A stretch of 64,000 nt of DNA from UKL13-2 sp043773745 (GTDB taxonomy: Bacteria > Pseudomonadota > Gammaproteobacteria > Burkholderiales > Usitatibacteraceae). This document shows, piece after piece, positions 34,865 to 44,291 of the stretch. The position numbers and the translations under genes were made by a program. Each line of letters opens with the position of its first letter. Within the stretch, counting starts at the first letter, position 1. The stretch covers positions 11,416 through 75,415 of the forward strand of contig JAYVEV010000129.1 in the NCBI GenBank assembly GCA_043773745.1, given 5' to 3'. Under the pieces are notes generated by a model. It made no database searches, was not told the DNA's origin, and saw only the letters and a program-made list of their open reading frames with translations.

Positions 34865-35713
34865 ATGTATCAGACATTTATTAACGACGCATGGTGTGAG
34901 GGTAATGTCGGTATTTTTGGCGCGATGGATCACAGTGTGTGGCTGGGATCGTCAGTATTTGACGGCGCGCGTGCCATTGCCGGGTGTACGCCAGACTTGG
35001 CGCTGCACCTGGAACGTGTGCGCCAATCCGCTGAAAAGCTTGGGCTTGATTGCCCCTATTCCGTGGCTGAAATGACTGCCCTCGTGAATGAAGGCATTGC
35101 TCGTTTCCCCACCGACGCCGAGCTTTATATTCGGCCGCTGGTGTTTGGCACGGAAGGTCTGCTGATTCCTGATTCAACAAAATCCGGTTTTGCGCTTACG
35201 CTATTTGATGCCCCCATGCCCACGTTTACAGGGTTTGCAGCGTGCCTGTCTCAGTTACAGCGTCCCGAACCATTGATGGCTGTAACGGATGCCAAAGCTT
35301 CCAGCCTTTATGCGAATACAACGCGTGCCTTGCGGGATGCCAAAGCGCGCGGCTTTGATAATGCCGTTGTGCTGGATAGTCGTGGTCATGTAGCCGAGTT
35401 TGCAACCTCGAATTTATTTTTGGTGACCGGCCAAGGCGAGGTGGTGACGCCAGTGCCCAACGGAACTTTTTTGGCGGGCATCACCCGTGCCCGCGTTATA
35501 AAACTGTTGGCCGAGGCCGGAGTGATGGTGCAAGAGCGAAGCGTATTACCGGCTGAACTCGACTCGGCGAGGGAAATTTTTAATACAGGCAATTTTGGCA
35601 AGGTACAACCTTGCAATCGCTATGAATCGAAGGCGTTGCCGATTGGCGAGATTGCCACGCTGGCGCGTGATCGTTATTTTGCGTTCATGCGCAGCGAGGC
35701 GGGTTCGCATTGA
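34865..35713 (+). CDS. Class IV aminotransferase (branched-chain aminotransferase-like)
   Basis: A 282-residue fold-type IV PLP enzyme. The PLP lysine is Lys144 in TDAKASSLYANTTRAL, and the conserved Glu178 of EFATSNLFLV follows, with an N-terminal HSVWLGSSVFDGARA that is typical of IlvE relatives. It probably transaminates branched-chain amino acids with 2-oxoglutarate, but D-amino acid aminotransferase or ADC lyase activity cannot be excluded. GGAG lies seven bases before ATG 34865. A strong terminator follows. Confidence 0.85.
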   Translation: MYQTFINDAWCEGNVGIFGAMDHSVWLGSSVFDGARAIAGCTPDLALHLERVRQSAEKLGLDCPYSVAEMTALVNEGIARFPTDAELYIRPLVFGTEGLLIPDSTKSGFALTLFDAPMPTFTGFAACLSQLQRPEPLMAVTDAKASSLYANTTRALRDAKARGFDNAVVLDSRGHVAEFATSNLFLVTGQGEVVTPVPNGTFLAGITRARVIKLLAEAGVMVQERSVLPAELDSAREIFNTGNFGKVQPCNRYESKALPIGEIATLARDRYFAFMRSEAGSH

Positions 35714-35732
35714 TCGCATGCCTAGTGCCCAA

Positions 35733-35762
35733 TAAAAAACCCCGGCAAGCCGGGGTTTTTTA
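35733..35762. terminator. Bidirectional terminator between aminotransferase and cold-shock gene
   Basis: AAAAAACCCCGGC-AA-GCCGGGGTTTTTT is a near-perfect palindrome serving both converging genes. Confidence 0.9.
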
Positions 35763-35790
35763 TTGCAGAACTTTGCAACTAAATCGAAGC

Positions 35791-35994
35791 TTACAGCGCT
35801 TGGATGTTGGTTGCTTGTTTGCCCTTAGGGCCTGTCGTTACTTCGAAAGACACTTTCTGGTTTTCAGCGAGTGTTTTGAAGCCGCTCGACTGGATAGCTG
35901 AGAAGTGCACAAACAAGTCTTCGCCCTTGTCATCAGGGGTAATGAAGCCAAAACCTTTTGCATCGTTAAACCATTTTACGGTACCAGTTGCCAT
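35791..35994 (-). CDS. Cold-shock protein, CspA family
   Basis: The 67-residue protein is a single OB-fold domain with both RNA-binding motifs, KGFGFITPD (RNP1) and DLFVHFSAI (RNP2). It binds single-stranded RNA/DNA as an RNA chaperone. A long AT-rich leader upstream (about 100 bases) is typical of cold-shock mRNAs, but I did not identify a cold box. The second csp gene at 45548 encodes a close paralogue. Confidence 0.93.
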   Translation of the reverse strand: MATGTVKWFNDAKGFGFITPDDKGEDLFVHFSAIQSSGFKTLAENQKVSFEVTTGPKGKQATNIQAL

Positions 35995-36430
35995 TGTTAA
36001 TTTCCTAATTATTAAGTTGATCGAGCAAATGCTCACATCGTTCGAACCAAGAAAGAAACAACAGACTGTACTGAATTAATTAGCTTGATGTCGTGCGATT
36101 AACTGATTTTACTACGAAAATGGCCTGGCAAGCATTTTTTACATGGTTAGGCTTTGTAGTCGTTTTTTGCGTTATTCCGGCTAATTACATAACTGTCGAG
36201 GTAATGCTGGATCGGCAGTTTATCTCTTGTTTGATTAACACAGGGCAAGTTGCTAATATCGGCGGGCATTTTCAAGCATAAATGCTCCAAAACGCCCGCC
36301 GATATTAGCGGTTTATGTCTGGAAAGCACAGTGATGAGTAGTTCATAATCTCGGAATCTTAAGTAATGGCATAAGCTTTGAAATCGCTAGGTAGGCGTTG
36401 CAGATCGCAAAATTTCTCCCGAAAGAGCAA
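35995..36430. other. Divergent intergenic region between cold-shock gene and DUF885 gene
   Basis: This 436-base AT-rich stretch should carry the cold-shock leader and promoter on the minus strand and the promoter of the DUF885 gene on the plus strand. The only structured element I see is the long inverted repeat at 36252-36309. No supported ORF. Confidence 0.6.
36252..36309. repeat. Long inverted repeat, copy C of the dispersed family
   Basis: A 16-base perfect stem (36252-36267 with 36294-36309) continues through TTTT/AAAA pairs to an apical AGCAT-AA-ATGCT hairpin. It is the most perfect member of the family seen at 423, 9862 and 57486. Confidence 0.75.
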
Positions 36431-38281
36431 ATGAAAAAAATTTGGAAAGTGGCTCGTTGGTTTGTTCTAGCGCTGTTGATTATCACCGCTTATGCGGTTT
36501 ATCGAATCGGCTGGGGTACCCCGTTTACAATCAATATGTTGGCGAACCGGCAGGCCGTGATTTTTTTGATTCGTAATCCGGAGCTGTTTAGCCAGATTGG
36601 CGCGGTCGACGGAACAATTTTTGATCGGCACTCCGGCAAGCTTGCGGCTGTTGGCGTGACCAAACGCGATGAGGATTATGCGTTTGTCGAGAAACTAATT
36701 GCCGAAGTAAAAGAATTTGATCGCGCCAAATTAAGCCGTCAAGATCAAATCACCTACGGTATTTTGCTAGATTTCTACGGCTCATCCTTGCAGTACAAAC
36801 GTTTTGAATGGTTGTCATCGGATGGACTGCACCCGATTATGTACCCGATTAGCCCCATGTTTGGCACGCAGGTTACATTGCCGAGCTTTTTGCAATCGGG
36901 GCATGTGGTGAAGAATGAAAAGACGGCACGAAATTATGTGAGTCGTCTTGAAGCGATGGGCGAAAAGCTTGATGCACTGACGAACGAAATGCAGCGGCAG
37001 GCCAAGCTGGGCGTGGTGCTGCCAGCCTCACTGCTGGAGAAGTCGCTCGCCGTGATTGCAGATACCGTTAAGCCAGCTCCGGCAGAAAACGCGCTGGTGA
37101 CCAGTTTTGCGGAACGGATGAATAAAGTCAGTGCGCTGGAGCCCGCTCTGAAATCTGAACTGCTAGGTACGGCAACAGCAGCCATCAAGGATCGCGTCTA
37201 TCCGGCCTATGAGCGGATGTCCGCCGCGCTGATTGCGTTGCGTCCGCAGGCTGTCGAGCAGAGCGCAGGTGCCGCGCGTTTGCCTGACGGCGCACGCTAT
37301 TACACCTATATGCTCAGGCAGATGACGACGACAGATTATTCACCCGAACAAGTGCACCAGTTAGGTTTGAGCGAAGTCGCCCGCATTGAAGCGGAAATGG
37401 ATACGCTGCTAAAAAGCCAGAGTATGTTCTCAGGAACTGTTGCCGAGCGGACGAAGACGCTGCGTGAAGATCCGCGCTTTCTTTTACCTTCAACTGATGA
37501 AGGGCGCGCGCAAATGTTGACACGGTACCGACAAATTCTGGATGAAGTAAACGCGCGCATGCCAGAGTATTTCAAGACCTTGCCACCTGAAAAGCTGGTG
37601 GTGGAACGCGTGCCTATTGCGGCAGAGAAAGGCTCCGCCGGCGCCTACTATAATTCTGCGGCTATGGATGGCTCGCGCCCCGGCACGTTCTTCGCCAACC
37701 TGCGTGACCTGAAGGAAATGCCGACTTGGGGCATGAAAACGCTTGCTTACCATGAGGGTATTCCGGGCCATCATTTTCAGATTGCCACCGCGCAAGGCCT
37801 GAAAGGTCTACCACTGATTCGGCAGCAGTCAATTTATACCGCTTATGTCGAAGGGTGGGCGTTGTATGCAGAGCGGCTCGCTGCCGAAATTGGGCTTTAT
37901 AAAGATGATCCGTTCGGTGATCTCGGTCGTTTGCAGGCCGAGATATTTCGCGCCGTGCGCTTGGTGGTTGATACGGGCATACATGCCAAAGGTTGGACGC
38001 GAGAGCAAGCCATCGCATACATGGTGAACAACACCGGCATGGGTGAATCAGAAGTGACGACCGAGATCGAGCGTTATATGGCGCTGCCTGGTCAAGCTTG
38101 CGCTTACAAGGTCGGACAACTCAAAATATTGGCGCTGCGCGACAAAGCGAAAGCTGCCTTGGGTGCTAGGTTTTCGCTTAAAGATTTTCATGCGGTCGTG
38201 CTCGACAGCGGCGCGGTGCCGCTGACCATACTTGAGCAATTGGTTGAGGAGTGGATCGCGCAAACGGAAAAGGGCGCTTAA
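36431..38281 (+). CDS. DUF885 family membrane-anchored putative metallopeptidase
   Basis: From ATG 36431 the protein is 616 residues with an N-terminal signal anchor (VARWFVLALLIITAYAVYRIGWG) and the DUF885 catalytic region YHEGIPGHHFQIATAQ, an HExxxGHH variant of a zinc-peptidase motif, followed by YVEGWALYAERLAAEIG with a likely third ligand Glu. Members are predicted carboxypeptidases or dipeptidases. The enzyme should face the periplasm. Substrate unknown. Confidence 0.85.
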   Translation: MKKIWKVARWFVLALLIITAYAVYRIGWGTPFTINMLANRQAVIFLIRNPELFSQIGAVDGTIFDRHSGKLAAVGVTKRDEDYAFVEKLIAEVKEFDRAKLSRQDQITYGILLDFYGSSLQYKRFEWLSSDGLHPIMYPISPMFGTQVTLPSFLQSGHVVKNEKTARNYVSRLEAMGEKLDALTNEMQRQAKLGVVLPASLLEKSLAVIADTVKPAPAENALVTSFAERMNKVSALEPALKSELLGTATAAIKDRVYPAYERMSAALIALRPQAVEQSAGAARLPDGARYYTYMLRQMTTTDYSPEQVHQLGLSEVARIEAEMDTLLKSQSMFSGTVAERTKTLREDPRFLLPSTDEGRAQMLTRYRQILDEVNARMPEYFKTLPPEKLVVERVPIAAEKGSAGAYYNSAAMDGSRPGTFFANLRDLKEMPTWGMKTLAYHEGIPGHHFQIATAQGLKGLPLIRQQSIYTAYVEGWALYAERLAAEIGLYKDDPFGDLGRLQAEIFRAVRLVVDTGIHAKGWTREQAIAYMVNNTGMGESEVTTEIERYMALPGQACAYKVGQLKILALRDKAKAALGARFSLKDFHAVVLDSGAVPLTILEQLVEEWIAQTEKGA

Positions 38282-38300
38282 GGCGTATTAATATCCAAAT

Positions 38301-39971
38301 ATGCTACGCCTAACCGAAATTAAACTTCCGCTCAATCATGATGAAGCTGCCATCCAGACAGCGGCACTGAAGCGCCTCAAAATTGATGCTGCCGAACTCA
38401 TTCGAGTCACTATTTTTCGGCGGGGCTACGATGCGCGAAAGCGCGCCGATATCCATCTCGTCTATACGCTTGATTGCGAGGTTAAAAACGAGGCTGCGCA
38501 ATTGAAGCGCTTTCGCGGCGACCCCAAACTCACGGTCACACCTGACACAAGCTATAAATTCGTGGCGCACGCACCATCAGAATTACCGCTGCGTCCCGTG
38601 GTGATTGGTTTGGGCCCTTGCGGTTTATTTGCTGCGCTTACCCTTGCACAAATGGGATTTAGGCCGATTGTATTAGAGCGCGGCAAGGCGGTGCGCGAGC
38701 GTACCCAGGACACATGGGGGCTATGGCGAAAATCGGTACTGAATCCCGAGTCCAATGTACAGTTTGGCGAGGGAGGCGCGGGAACGTTTTCAGACGGCAA
38801 GCTGTGGAGCCAGATTAAAGATCCCTTTTTTCTGGGTCGCAAAGTGCTGGACGAATTTGTGAAGGCCGGGGCGCCGCCTGAAATTATGTATGTGTCGAAA
38901 CCGCATATCGGCACTTTCAAACTGGTGACAATGGTGGAAAAAATGCGTGCCACTATTGAGTCACTGGGTGGCGAAATTCGTTTCCAGCAAAGAGTGGTTG
39001 ACTTTGATATTGAACAGCAAGCTGATGGCACTCGCCATATTCGCGGTGTGCTGTTGGCTAATAGTGAGCATATCCAGACCCATCATGTTGTATTGGCGAT
39101 TGGCCATAGCGCTCGCGATACATTTGAAAGTATTCATGCGAGCGGGGTTTATCTCGAGGCCAAGCCATTCTCGATCGGGTTTCGCATCGAGCATCCGCAA
39201 TCATTGATTGATAATGCTCGATTTGGCCCCAATGCGGGCAACGATATTTTGGGCGCGGCTGATTACAAGCTGGTGCATCACGCCAGCAATGGCCGATCGG
39301 TGTACAGTTTTTGCATGTGTCCCGGTGGAACCGTGGTTGCAGCCACCTCTGAGCCGGGCCGCGTGGTTACCAATGGCATGAGCCAGTATTCACGCAATGA
39401 GCGTAATGCCAACGCAGGTATTGTGGTTGGCATCACGCCGGAACGCGATTATCCCGGTCATCCACTGGCAGGCATGGCTTTCCAGCGCCATTGGGAAGAG
39501 CAAGCCTTTAAGGCAGGCGGCGAAAATTACTGCGCACCCGCGCAACTGGCGGGGGATTTTGTCGCGGGTCGCGCTTCTACGGCACTGGGCTCTATCCAGC
39601 CATCCTATAAGCCCGGTGTGAAAATGACTGACTTGAGCAGCGTGGTGCCGGATTTCGTCATCGAGGCGATTCGCGAAGCATTGCCTGCATTTGACAGGCA
39701 GATTAAAGGATTTGCCATGGCCGATGCGGTGCTGACCGGCGTGGAAACCCGTACCTCGTCTCCGATTCGCATTACACGCCGTGATGATGATTTTCAGAGC
39801 ATCAATACCCGTGGCTTATTTCCCGCCGGCGAGGGCGCTGGCTATGCGGGTGGCATTATGTCGGCTGGTGTCGATGGCATCAAGGCTGCCGAAGCTGTTG
39901 CACTATCGATTGTGGGTGGCATAGGTCGACACAAGCGGATGGTGATGGATGACCAGGCGAGCCCTTATTAA
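38301..39971 (+). CDS. FAD-dependent oxidoreductase, COG2509 type
   Basis: A 556-residue flavoprotein. An N-terminal DUF-like domain (about residues 1-90) precedes the FAD Rossmann segment RPVVIGLGPCGLFAALTLAQMG, FGEGGAGTFSDGKLW and a C-terminal GEGAGYAGGIMSAGVDGIKAAEA. The family is widely distributed, often annotated as a NAD(FAD)-utilising dehydrogenase, and its reaction is unknown. It starts 19 bases after the DUF885 gene and may be co-transcribed. Confidence 0.85.
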   Translation: MLRLTEIKLPLNHDEAAIQTAALKRLKIDAAELIRVTIFRRGYDARKRADIHLVYTLDCEVKNEAAQLKRFRGDPKLTVTPDTSYKFVAHAPSELPLRPVVIGLGPCGLFAALTLAQMGFRPIVLERGKAVRERTQDTWGLWRKSVLNPESNVQFGEGGAGTFSDGKLWSQIKDPFFLGRKVLDEFVKAGAPPEIMYVSKPHIGTFKLVTMVEKMRATIESLGGEIRFQQRVVDFDIEQQADGTRHIRGVLLANSEHIQTHHVVLAIGHSARDTFESIHASGVYLEAKPFSIGFRIEHPQSLIDNARFGPNAGNDILGAADYKLVHHASNGRSVYSFCMCPGGTVVAATSEPGRVVTNGMSQYSRNERNANAGIVVGITPERDYPGHPLAGMAFQRHWEEQAFKAGGENYCAPAQLAGDFVAGRASTALGSIQPSYKPGVKMTDLSSVVPDFVIEAIREALPAFDRQIKGFAMADAVLTGVETRTSSPIRITRRDDDFQSINTRGLFPAGEGAGYAGGIMSAGVDGIKAAEAVALSIVGGIGRHKRMVMDDQASPY

Positions 39972-40058
39972 AAATAGTTTCGCAGATTTTAGGCGCAGGT
40001 TCTAGTCGCAGATTTATTTTCGTAATTTGGCTTCATAACCCCATAAAAAGGATTCACC

Positions 40059-40424
40059 ATGCCCCGCCAAATTCTTGACGAAGCGCGTATTCACACCTCT
40101 ATCCGTGAAACCGTCGCCACCCATCATGCCGATATTGTCAGGGAGGTTGAAGCTGCCATTTCTGCCCACAAAGTCGTGGTGGTGGGGATGGCACAAAATC
40201 CCATGCCAAAGCGTGCGCGCAAGGTGCTCGATGCCGCAGGCATCGTTCATCATTATCTTGAATATGGCAGCTACTTCAATAATTGGCGTCGACGAAACGC
40301 GCTCAAAATATGGAGCGGTTGGCCGACTTTCCCGTTAATTTTTGTAAACGGCATGCTAATTGGCGGTGCCGATGATTTAGACCGCCTGATGGTCAATGGA
40401 GAACTGAAAAAGCTGTTGGGATAG
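40059..40424 (+). CDS. Cysteine-free glutaredoxin-like protein
   Basis: The 121-residue product has a thioredoxin-like glutaredoxin layout: a VVVVGMAQNPMPKRARKVLDAAGI strand-helix, a cis-proline loop WPTFPLIFVNGMLIGGADDL like the GSH-binding TFP..F.NG..IGG of monothiol glutaredoxins, and a C-terminal helix. The redox cysteine expected at the loop (CGFS or CxxC) is replaced by PMPKRA, and the whole protein contains no cysteine. It cannot do thiol-disulfide exchange and may instead bind glutathione, an Fe-S cluster partner, or another protein. Confidence 0.8.
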   Translation: MPRQILDEARIHTSIRETVATHHADIVREVEAAISAHKVVVVGMAQNPMPKRARKVLDAAGIVHHYLEYGSYFNNWRRRNALKIWSGWPTFPLIFVNGMLIGGADDLDRLMVNGELKKLLG

Positions 40425-40575
40425 TGCCCCGCCATAGACGCTAGAGCAGCCTGCTAAACATGCGCTTGTAAGGTTCTAGCCGACTTATACGGTACGTGGC
40501 AGCCTGAATGATAATTGGTTGCGATTCCAGCATATTCTGCTGCCCGACTCAGAATCTCACATTAAGGAGTTGTTT

Positions 40576-40905
40576 ATGAAAAGGTATTTATTGAAATCCA
40601 TGGCTGTTGCAGTCATTGCCGCAGCCGTGATGGTTACATCCTTGCCCGTCTTCGCTGATAGCGTTGAAGATGCAAACCGTTTTGTCAAAATGTGCGATAC
40701 CGATAAAGACGGCATGGTCTCGAAAGCTGAGGTGATGAAACGTGCTGCCGACATGATGAAAAAAATGGCAGCGGACAAAAACGGCATGTTCGATGCAAAA
40801 AAAACCATGGCCTTAATTCTTGAATTGCAGCGTGTCTTTGAAATAAAACATAGCGAAAAGCAAAATCAGCTTCGTTGCGCCAGCTCTTTGGCGATACCGA
40901 CGTAG
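40576..40905 (+). CDS. Small exported EF-hand protein
   Basis: From ATG 40576 (AAGGAG upstream) the 109-residue protein has a signal peptide ending VFA-D and one canonical EF-hand loop DTDKDGMVSKAE (12 residues with D1, D3, D5, G6, E12), with a weaker second loop near ADKNGMFDAKK. It is probably a periplasmic Ca2+-binding protein. Its last 40 bases overlap the 3' end of purB on the opposite strand. The basic C-terminal segment after LILELQ looks unlike the rest and might come from read-in caused by loss of an earlier stop. Confidence 0.72.
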   Translation: MKRYLLKSMAVAVIAAAVMVTSLPVFADSVEDANRFVKMCDTDKDGMVSKAEVMKRAADMMKKMAADKNGMFDAKKTMALILELQRVFEIKHSEKQNQLRCASSLAIPT

Positions 40906-42239
40906 GTAGCAGGGCTCATGTTAATCAAGGTCGCTTTATCGGCTGCCGAAATGGGTAATGTTTTGACAAACGATTGCATTGCTTCAATGGTCAGGCCGCC
41001 CTTGCCGCGGGTGAGATCCTTCAATTGCTCATAGGCATCAGCGATGCCGTATTTGCGCATAACGGTTTGAATCGGCTCGGCGAGCACGTCCCAATTGGCA
41101 TTCAGGTCCTCGGCCAAGCCTGAGGGGTTCACTTCTAGTTTGTCCAAGCCGCGCGCAAGCGACTCATAAGCCAGCAGTGAATAGCCAAACGCCACCCCCA
41201 TGTTTCGCAGCACGGTTGAATCGGTCAAATCCCGCTGCATGCGCGAGACGGGTAATTTTTCAGCCAGATGACGCAATACTGCATTTGCCAGGCCCAGATT
41301 GCCTTCCGAGTTTTCAAAATCGATCGGGTTTACTTTATGCGGCATGGTGGATGAACCAATTTCACCCGCCTTCACTTTTTGCTTGAAGTAGCCGTGTGAG
41401 ATGTAGCTCCAGATATCGCGATCAAGATCGATCAGAATGGTATTGGCGCGGGCAATGGCATCAAACAATTCAGCCATGTAATCATGCGGCTCAATTTGTG
41501 TTGTGTAGGGGTTGAATTCTAGGCCCAGGCTTTCAACAAATTTCTTCGCAAATTCTGCCCAGTCAAGAGCAGGGTAGGCCGAAAGATGTGCGTTGTAATT
41601 GCCCACTGCACCGTTGATCTTGCCGAGCAGCCCGATCTGCGTGATGGCCGTGCGGGCGCGTTGCAGGCGGTAGGCAACGTTGGCCATTTCCTTGCCCACA
41701 GTAGTTGGGGTTGCGGGTTGGCCATGTGTGCGCGCCAGCATGGGCAATGCCGCGTTGACATGTGCGAGGGCGGCAAGTTTTTCATGGATATTCGTTAACG
41801 CCGGGATGAGGACGTTATCGCGAGCTGCTTTTAACATCAAGCCATGCGAAAGATTATTGATGTCTTCGGACGTGCAGGCAAAGTGGATAAAGGTCTTGTT
41901 GCGTTCAATCTCAACGTTGTCTGTGAAGGTTTCACGTAGCCAGTACTCAACCGCTTTCACATCATGATTGGTGATGGCCTCAATGGCTTTCACGCGCTCG
42001 GCATCGGCAATGGTAAAAGCATTCACACGCGCACGTAATTCAGCGATGCTGGAAGCCGAAAGTGGCAGGCACGCTTCAATGCCCGGCTCCAGCGACAAGG
42101 CAATTAGCCATTCCGCCTCAACCTGGACACGAAATTTAATAAGTGCATATTCGCTAAAAAACTCGCGAAGGATCGCGACTTTCTTTTCGTAGCGGCCATC
42201 GAGTGGGCCGAGTGCAGTAACAGGTGTTAGTGGAAGCAT
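40866..42239 (-). CDS. purB: Adenylosuccinate lyase
   Basis: The 457-residue enzyme catalyses two fumarate-releasing steps of purine synthesis (SAICAR to AICAR and adenylosuccinate to AMP). It has the fumarase-superfamily signature GSSTMPHKVNPIDFEN near residue 295, the catalytic His region ARTHGQPATPTTVGKE and LTPLDGRY-like start LGPLDGRYEKK. It is longer-form, gamma/betaproteobacterial type. The order purB-GST-mnmA is common in betaproteobacteria. Confidence 0.96.
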   Translation of the reverse strand: MLPLTPVTALGPLDGRYEKKVAILREFFSEYALIKFRVQVEAEWLIALSLEPGIEACLPLSASSIAELRARVNAFTIADAERVKAIEAITNHDVKAVEYWLRETFTDNVEIERNKTFIHFACTSEDINNLSHGLMLKAARDNVLIPALTNIHEKLAALAHVNAALPMLARTHGQPATPTTVGKEMANVAYRLQRARTAITQIGLLGKINGAVGNYNAHLSAYPALDWAEFAKKFVESLGLEFNPYTTQIEPHDYMAELFDAIARANTILIDLDRDIWSYISHGYFKQKVKAGEIGSSTMPHKVNPIDFENSEGNLGLANAVLRHLAEKLPVSRMQRDLTDSTVLRNMGVAFGYSLLAYESLARGLDKLEVNPSGLAEDLNANWDVLAEPIQTVMRKYGIADAYEQLKDLTRGKGGLTIEAMQSFVKTLPISAADKATLINMSPATYVGIAKELAQRS

Positions 42240-42460
42240 GAGGGCCTGTGCAGTGAGCGCGGAAGTGACGCGACAATTAAATTAAAATTTTATCACGCTC
42301 ACTCGCGCGGGCTTAATTTTTTCTGCGAAGAATTGACAGCCCGGCTACAGTTTGCGCGGGCGCGAATGCTATAATTAGCTTATAAAATAAATCTAAGTCG
42401 GGCAATAATCCAAGGTATCAGACGTGACCGACGGCGTCCTCTCCATGCACCGGAAATTTC

Positions 42461-43069
42461 ATGAAACTTGTTGCCTCATATACCAGCCCGTATGCCCGTA
42501 AAGTCCGTATTGTTATGGCGGAAAAGCGTATTGAATGCGAATTTGTTGAAGATAATGTCTGGGCGCCTAATACCCAAGCCACACTCTATAATCCGCTCAC
42601 AAAAATCCCCGTATTACTGCTCGATGATGGTATTTCGCTTTACGATTCGCGGGTAATAGCAGAATTTCTGGATGGTGTGACTCCGGTTTCCCGTCTTATC
42701 CCTGAAGGGGGTCGGGAGCGCGCACTTGTCAAGCGTTGGGAAGCGTTGGGTGATGGGATTGCAGATGCGGGAATTGCGATATTTCTCGAGCGTAAGCGCC
42801 CCGAGGAAAAACAAGGTCAGGACTGGATAGTCCGTCAACGCGGCAAGATTGAAAGTGGTATTGCTGCCGCTGCGCGTGAGTTAGGCGAGCGCAAGTTCTG
42901 CCACGGCGAAAATTTAACACTCGGCGATATTTCGCTTGCGTGCGGTTTGGCTTGGCTGGAGTTTCGCTTGCCCGAAGTAGTGTGGCGCTCGACTTATCCC
43001 AATCTGGCGTTATGGATGGAGCGCATCGAAGCGCGACCTTCGTTTGTGGAAACAAAACCGCCGGCTTAA
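42461..43069 (+). CDS. Glutathione S-transferase family protein
   Basis: A 202-residue protein with the N-terminal thioredoxin-like domain (MKLVASYTSPYARKVRIVMAEK; Ser/Tyr near position 7-11) and LYDSRVIAEFLD, the glutathione-binding motif, followed by an all-helical C-terminal domain. It lies divergent from purB; a perfect TATAAT at 42370-42375 may be its -10 box. The substrate is unknown. A SspA-like regulatory role seems unlikely because the gene is not next to petC or sspB. Confidence 0.88.
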   Translation: MKLVASYTSPYARKVRIVMAEKRIECEFVEDNVWAPNTQATLYNPLTKIPVLLLDDGISLYDSRVIAEFLDGVTPVSRLIPEGGRERALVKRWEALGDGIADAGIAIFLERKRPEEKQGQDWIVRQRGKIESGIAAAARELGERKFCHGENLTLGDISLACGLAWLEFRLPEVVWRSTYPNLALWMERIEARPSFVETKPPA

Positions 43070-43103
43070 GATTGAGGTTGCCGCAAAAGTCAGCGCAAAC
43101 TAT

Positions 43104-44204
43104 TTACAGCCGCGCTGAAATAATTCCGCCACCAAGACAAACCTCTCCCTTGTAGAGCACGGCCGATTGCCCTGGCGTCACGGCCCACTGCGGATGTTCG
43201 AAATGGAGCTTGAACGATTGCCCCTTTTCGGCCGCAAATGAGCAAGCTGCGTCCGCCTGCCGGTAACGTGTTTTTGCGCCGAGTTGGTTATCCTCCATTG
43301 CTTCACCAGCAACCGATGCGGGGCCAGCAATCCATGAGGCATCATCAGCGCTTAAGCCTTGATTAAGCAAATGTTGGTCATCGTGACCTTGCACGACGAT
43401 GAGTTCGTTCGATTCAATATTTTTGTCCGCCACAAACCAGGGCGTTCCTTCACCATTCTTGGTGCCGCCAATTCCCAGCCCCTGGCGCTGGCCTATGGTG
43501 TAGTACATCAATCCCTGATGTTGACCAATGCGTTGCCCATCTGGTGTCACCATATCGCCTGGTTTGCGTGGAAGATAGCGCTCCAGAAATTCACGAAAGG
43601 GTCTTTCGCCGATAAAACAAATTCCGGTAGAGTCTTTCTTGGCGTGGTTTGGTAGCCCTGCCTCTGCTGCCAGAGTGCGCACCACCGACTTTTGTAAATG
43701 TCCTACCGGGAACATCGCTTTTGAAAGCTGTGCCTGGCTCAAGCGATGCAGAAAATAGCTTTGGTCTTTACCGGCGTCCAGTCCCCGCAGCAACTCAAAT
43801 GTCCCGTTAGTTTCACGCACGCGCGCATAGTGTCCGGTGGCAATTTTCTCTGCTCCCAGCTTGATGGCGTGATCTAAAAATGCCTTGAATTTAATTTCGG
43901 CATTGCAGAGCACGTCAGGATTGGGGGTGCGACCGGCAGAATATTCACGCAGGAACTCGGTAAACACCCGATCTTTATATTCGGCCGCAAAATTGACCGC
44001 TTCAAAATCAATGCCGATTACGTCGGCAGCAGCGGCTGCGTCAATAAAGTCTTGGCGAGTGGAGCAATATTCACCGTTATCATCGTCTTCCCAGTTTTTC
44101 ATGAAAAGGCCAATAACTTCATAGCCTTGCTGCTTGAGAAGCAAAGCGGAGACGGCGGAATCTACACCGCCTGAAAGACCTACTACGACGCGATTGTTCG
44201 ACAT
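43104..44204 (-). CDS. mnmA: tRNA 2-thiouridine(34) synthase MnmA
   Basis: A 366-residue enzyme with the PP-loop GLSGGVDSAVSALLL at residues 9-23, the catalytic cysteine in PNPDVLCNAEIKF, and the second cysteine in TGICFIGERPF. It forms s2U34 in tRNAs for Lys, Glu and Gln using sulfur relayed by TusE or IscS. Convergent with the GST gene, 34 bases apart. Confidence 0.96.
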   Translation of the reverse strand: MSNNRVVVGLSGGVDSAVSALLLKQQGYEVIGLFMKNWEDDDNGEYCSTRQDFIDAAAAADVIGIDFEAVNFAAEYKDRVFTEFLREYSAGRTPNPDVLCNAEIKFKAFLDHAIKLGAEKIATGHYARVRETNGTFELLRGLDAGKDQSYFLHRLSQAQLSKAMFPVGHLQKSVVRTLAAEAGLPNHAKKDSTGICFIGERPFREFLERYLPRKPGDMVTPDGQRIGQHQGLMYYTIGQRQGLGIGGTKNGEGTPWFVADKNIESNELIVVQGHDDQHLLNQGLSADDASWIAGPASVAGEAMEDNQLGAKTRYRQADAACSFAAEKGQSFKLHFEHPQWAVTPGQSAVLYKGEVCLGGGIISARL

Positions 44205-44240
44205 ATGCCGGATGATTATGGAACTAAAGAATGCAGCAAA

Positions 44241-44268
44241 TAAAAAGCGGGGCCGAAGCCCCGCCTTT
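44241..44268 (-). terminator. Intrinsic terminator of the Ala/Pro/Lys-rich gene
   Basis: On the minus strand a GCGGGGC/GCCCCGC stem with a TTCG loop is followed by TTTTTATTT. Confidence 0.85.
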
Positions 44269-44291
44269 GTTCAGCTTGAAAACGACCAGAA

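Noticed and set aside
40440..40485. GCTAGA...TCTAGC palindrome in the gap before the EF-hand gene
   Set aside because: Only six terminal bases pair clearly and there is no T-tract or family core; probably chance.
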